Shown: positions 5,597 to 5,665 of the stretch, one piece after another
Layout of the letters: each line of letters opens with the position of its first letter
Position numbering within the stretch: the first letter of the stretch is position 1
Source of the DNA: Acholeplasmatales bacterium
GTDB lineage: Bacteria; Bacillota_I; Bacilli_A; Acholeplasmatales; Anaeroplasmataceae
Length of the DNA: 5,665 bases
NCBI GenBank assembly: GCA_024681175.1
Contig: JAILBI010000004.1
Location: forward strand, 1 to 5,665
Direction: 5' to 3'
Program-made: the position numbers and the translations under genes
Notes under the pieces: model-generated
The model's database searches: none
Told to the model about the DNA's origin: nothing
The model's input: the letters and a program-made list of their open reading frames with translations, nothing else

Positions 5597-5600
5597 ATTA

Positions 5601-5616
5601 GTTAGTTTACTCTAAC
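5601..5616. promoter_or_regulatory. Operator-like palindrome, right copy (TetR-type)
   Basis: Exact inverted copy of 5306-5321, covering the predicted -10 of the minus-strand tetR promoter. This supports autoregulation if a functional repressor exists. Confidence 0.5.
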
Positions 5617-5632
5617 TATTTTTAAAAATCAA
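5604..5632 (-). promoter_or_regulatory. Predicted promoter of the minus-strand tetR fragment
   Basis: On the minus strand TTGATT (5632-5627) and TAAACT (5609-5604) are spaced by 17 bp, identical to the left-arm promoter. The transcript would start near 5597, cover the TetR frame and read leftward to the bidirectional hairpin at 5190-5213. Its 3' part would be complementary to its own leader. Confidence 0.55.
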
Positions 5633-5665
5633 TATATCAAAATAAAGTGTGAACTAATTTTTATT

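Larger units (their letters stand above)
5540..5665 (-). repeat. Right arm of the 126-bp inverted repeat
   Basis: Reverse complement of 5257-5382 with 121 of 126 positions matching. It carries the promoter, operator, Shine-Dalgarno and first codons of the minus-strand TetR reading frame. It runs to the last base of the window, so whether the match continues outward (towards a copy of the terminators) is unknown. Confidence 0.97.

Noticed and set aside
5572..5598. Upstream in-frame ATGs of the TetR frame
   Set aside because: They encode MLTMLTGGT from the leader palindrome and Shine-Dalgarno itself. The TGGAGG at 5576-5581 clearly serves the ATG at 5571.
5257..5665. Insertion sequence or MITE with long terminal inverted repeats
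   Set aside because: The arms contain a tetR promoter and start codons, not transposon ends. No transposase is present, and no target-site duplication can be seen because the right end coincides with the window end.
5257..5665. CRISPR, retron or other defence-type RNA element
   Set aside because: There is no repeat-spacer periodicity, reverse transcriptase or Cas gene. The only repeat is one inverted pair explained by a duplicated tetR leader.

Overview
The window is very AT-rich chromosomal DNA from a low-GC Gram-positive bacterium (Bacillota). The gene order alaS, ruvX, DUF1292 gene, trmR-like methyltransferase matches the B. subtilis alaS-yrrK-yrzB-yrrM neighbourhood. TGG is used for Trp and ruvX ends in TGA, so the code is standard and not the Mycoplasma code. 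An Erysipelotrichales-, RF39- or Acholeplasma-like lineage would fit the base composition, but this is inference. The window opens inside alaS and closes inside a repeat, so it may be a complete short contig.

Region 1 (1-3355, + strand) is a tightly packed translation and genome-maintenance operon. It holds the C-terminal part of alanyl-tRNA synthetase, RuvX/YqgF nuclease, a DUF1292 protein, a TrmR-like SAM methyltransferase (predicted tRNA wobble-uridine modification) and a DEDDh 3'-5' exonuclease with an unrecognised N-terminal domain. Every junction overlaps by 1 to 11 nt, which implies translational coupling. Genes often found in this neighbourhood (ireB/yrzL, mltG, the U32 peptidases trhP1/P2) are absent from the stretch seen.

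Region 2 (3356-5248, + strand) is a two-gene ABC exporter unit. It has its own extended -10 promoter, a BcrA-like ATPase, a six-helix ABC-2 permease and two consecutive intrinsic terminators. Substrate is unknown; antimicrobial peptide self-protection or detoxification is typical of the family.

Region 3 (5249-5665) is the odd part. A 126-bp inverted repeat (121/126 matching, no indels) flanks a 157-bp core. Each arm carries the same promoter, operator-like palindromes, Shine-Dalgarno and start codon of a TetR-family regulator. Only the right-arm copy (minus strand) continues into a TetR DNA-binding domain. It then runs into the reverse complement of its own leader and stops after 84 residues without a ligand or dimerisation domain. 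The outer end of the repeat coincides with the window end. The most economical reading is a fold-back event, either a library/assembly artefact or a real inverted duplication, at the start of a tetR gene that natively follows the ABC operon on the + strand. An invertible or self-silencing regulatory element is the more exciting but less likely alternative.
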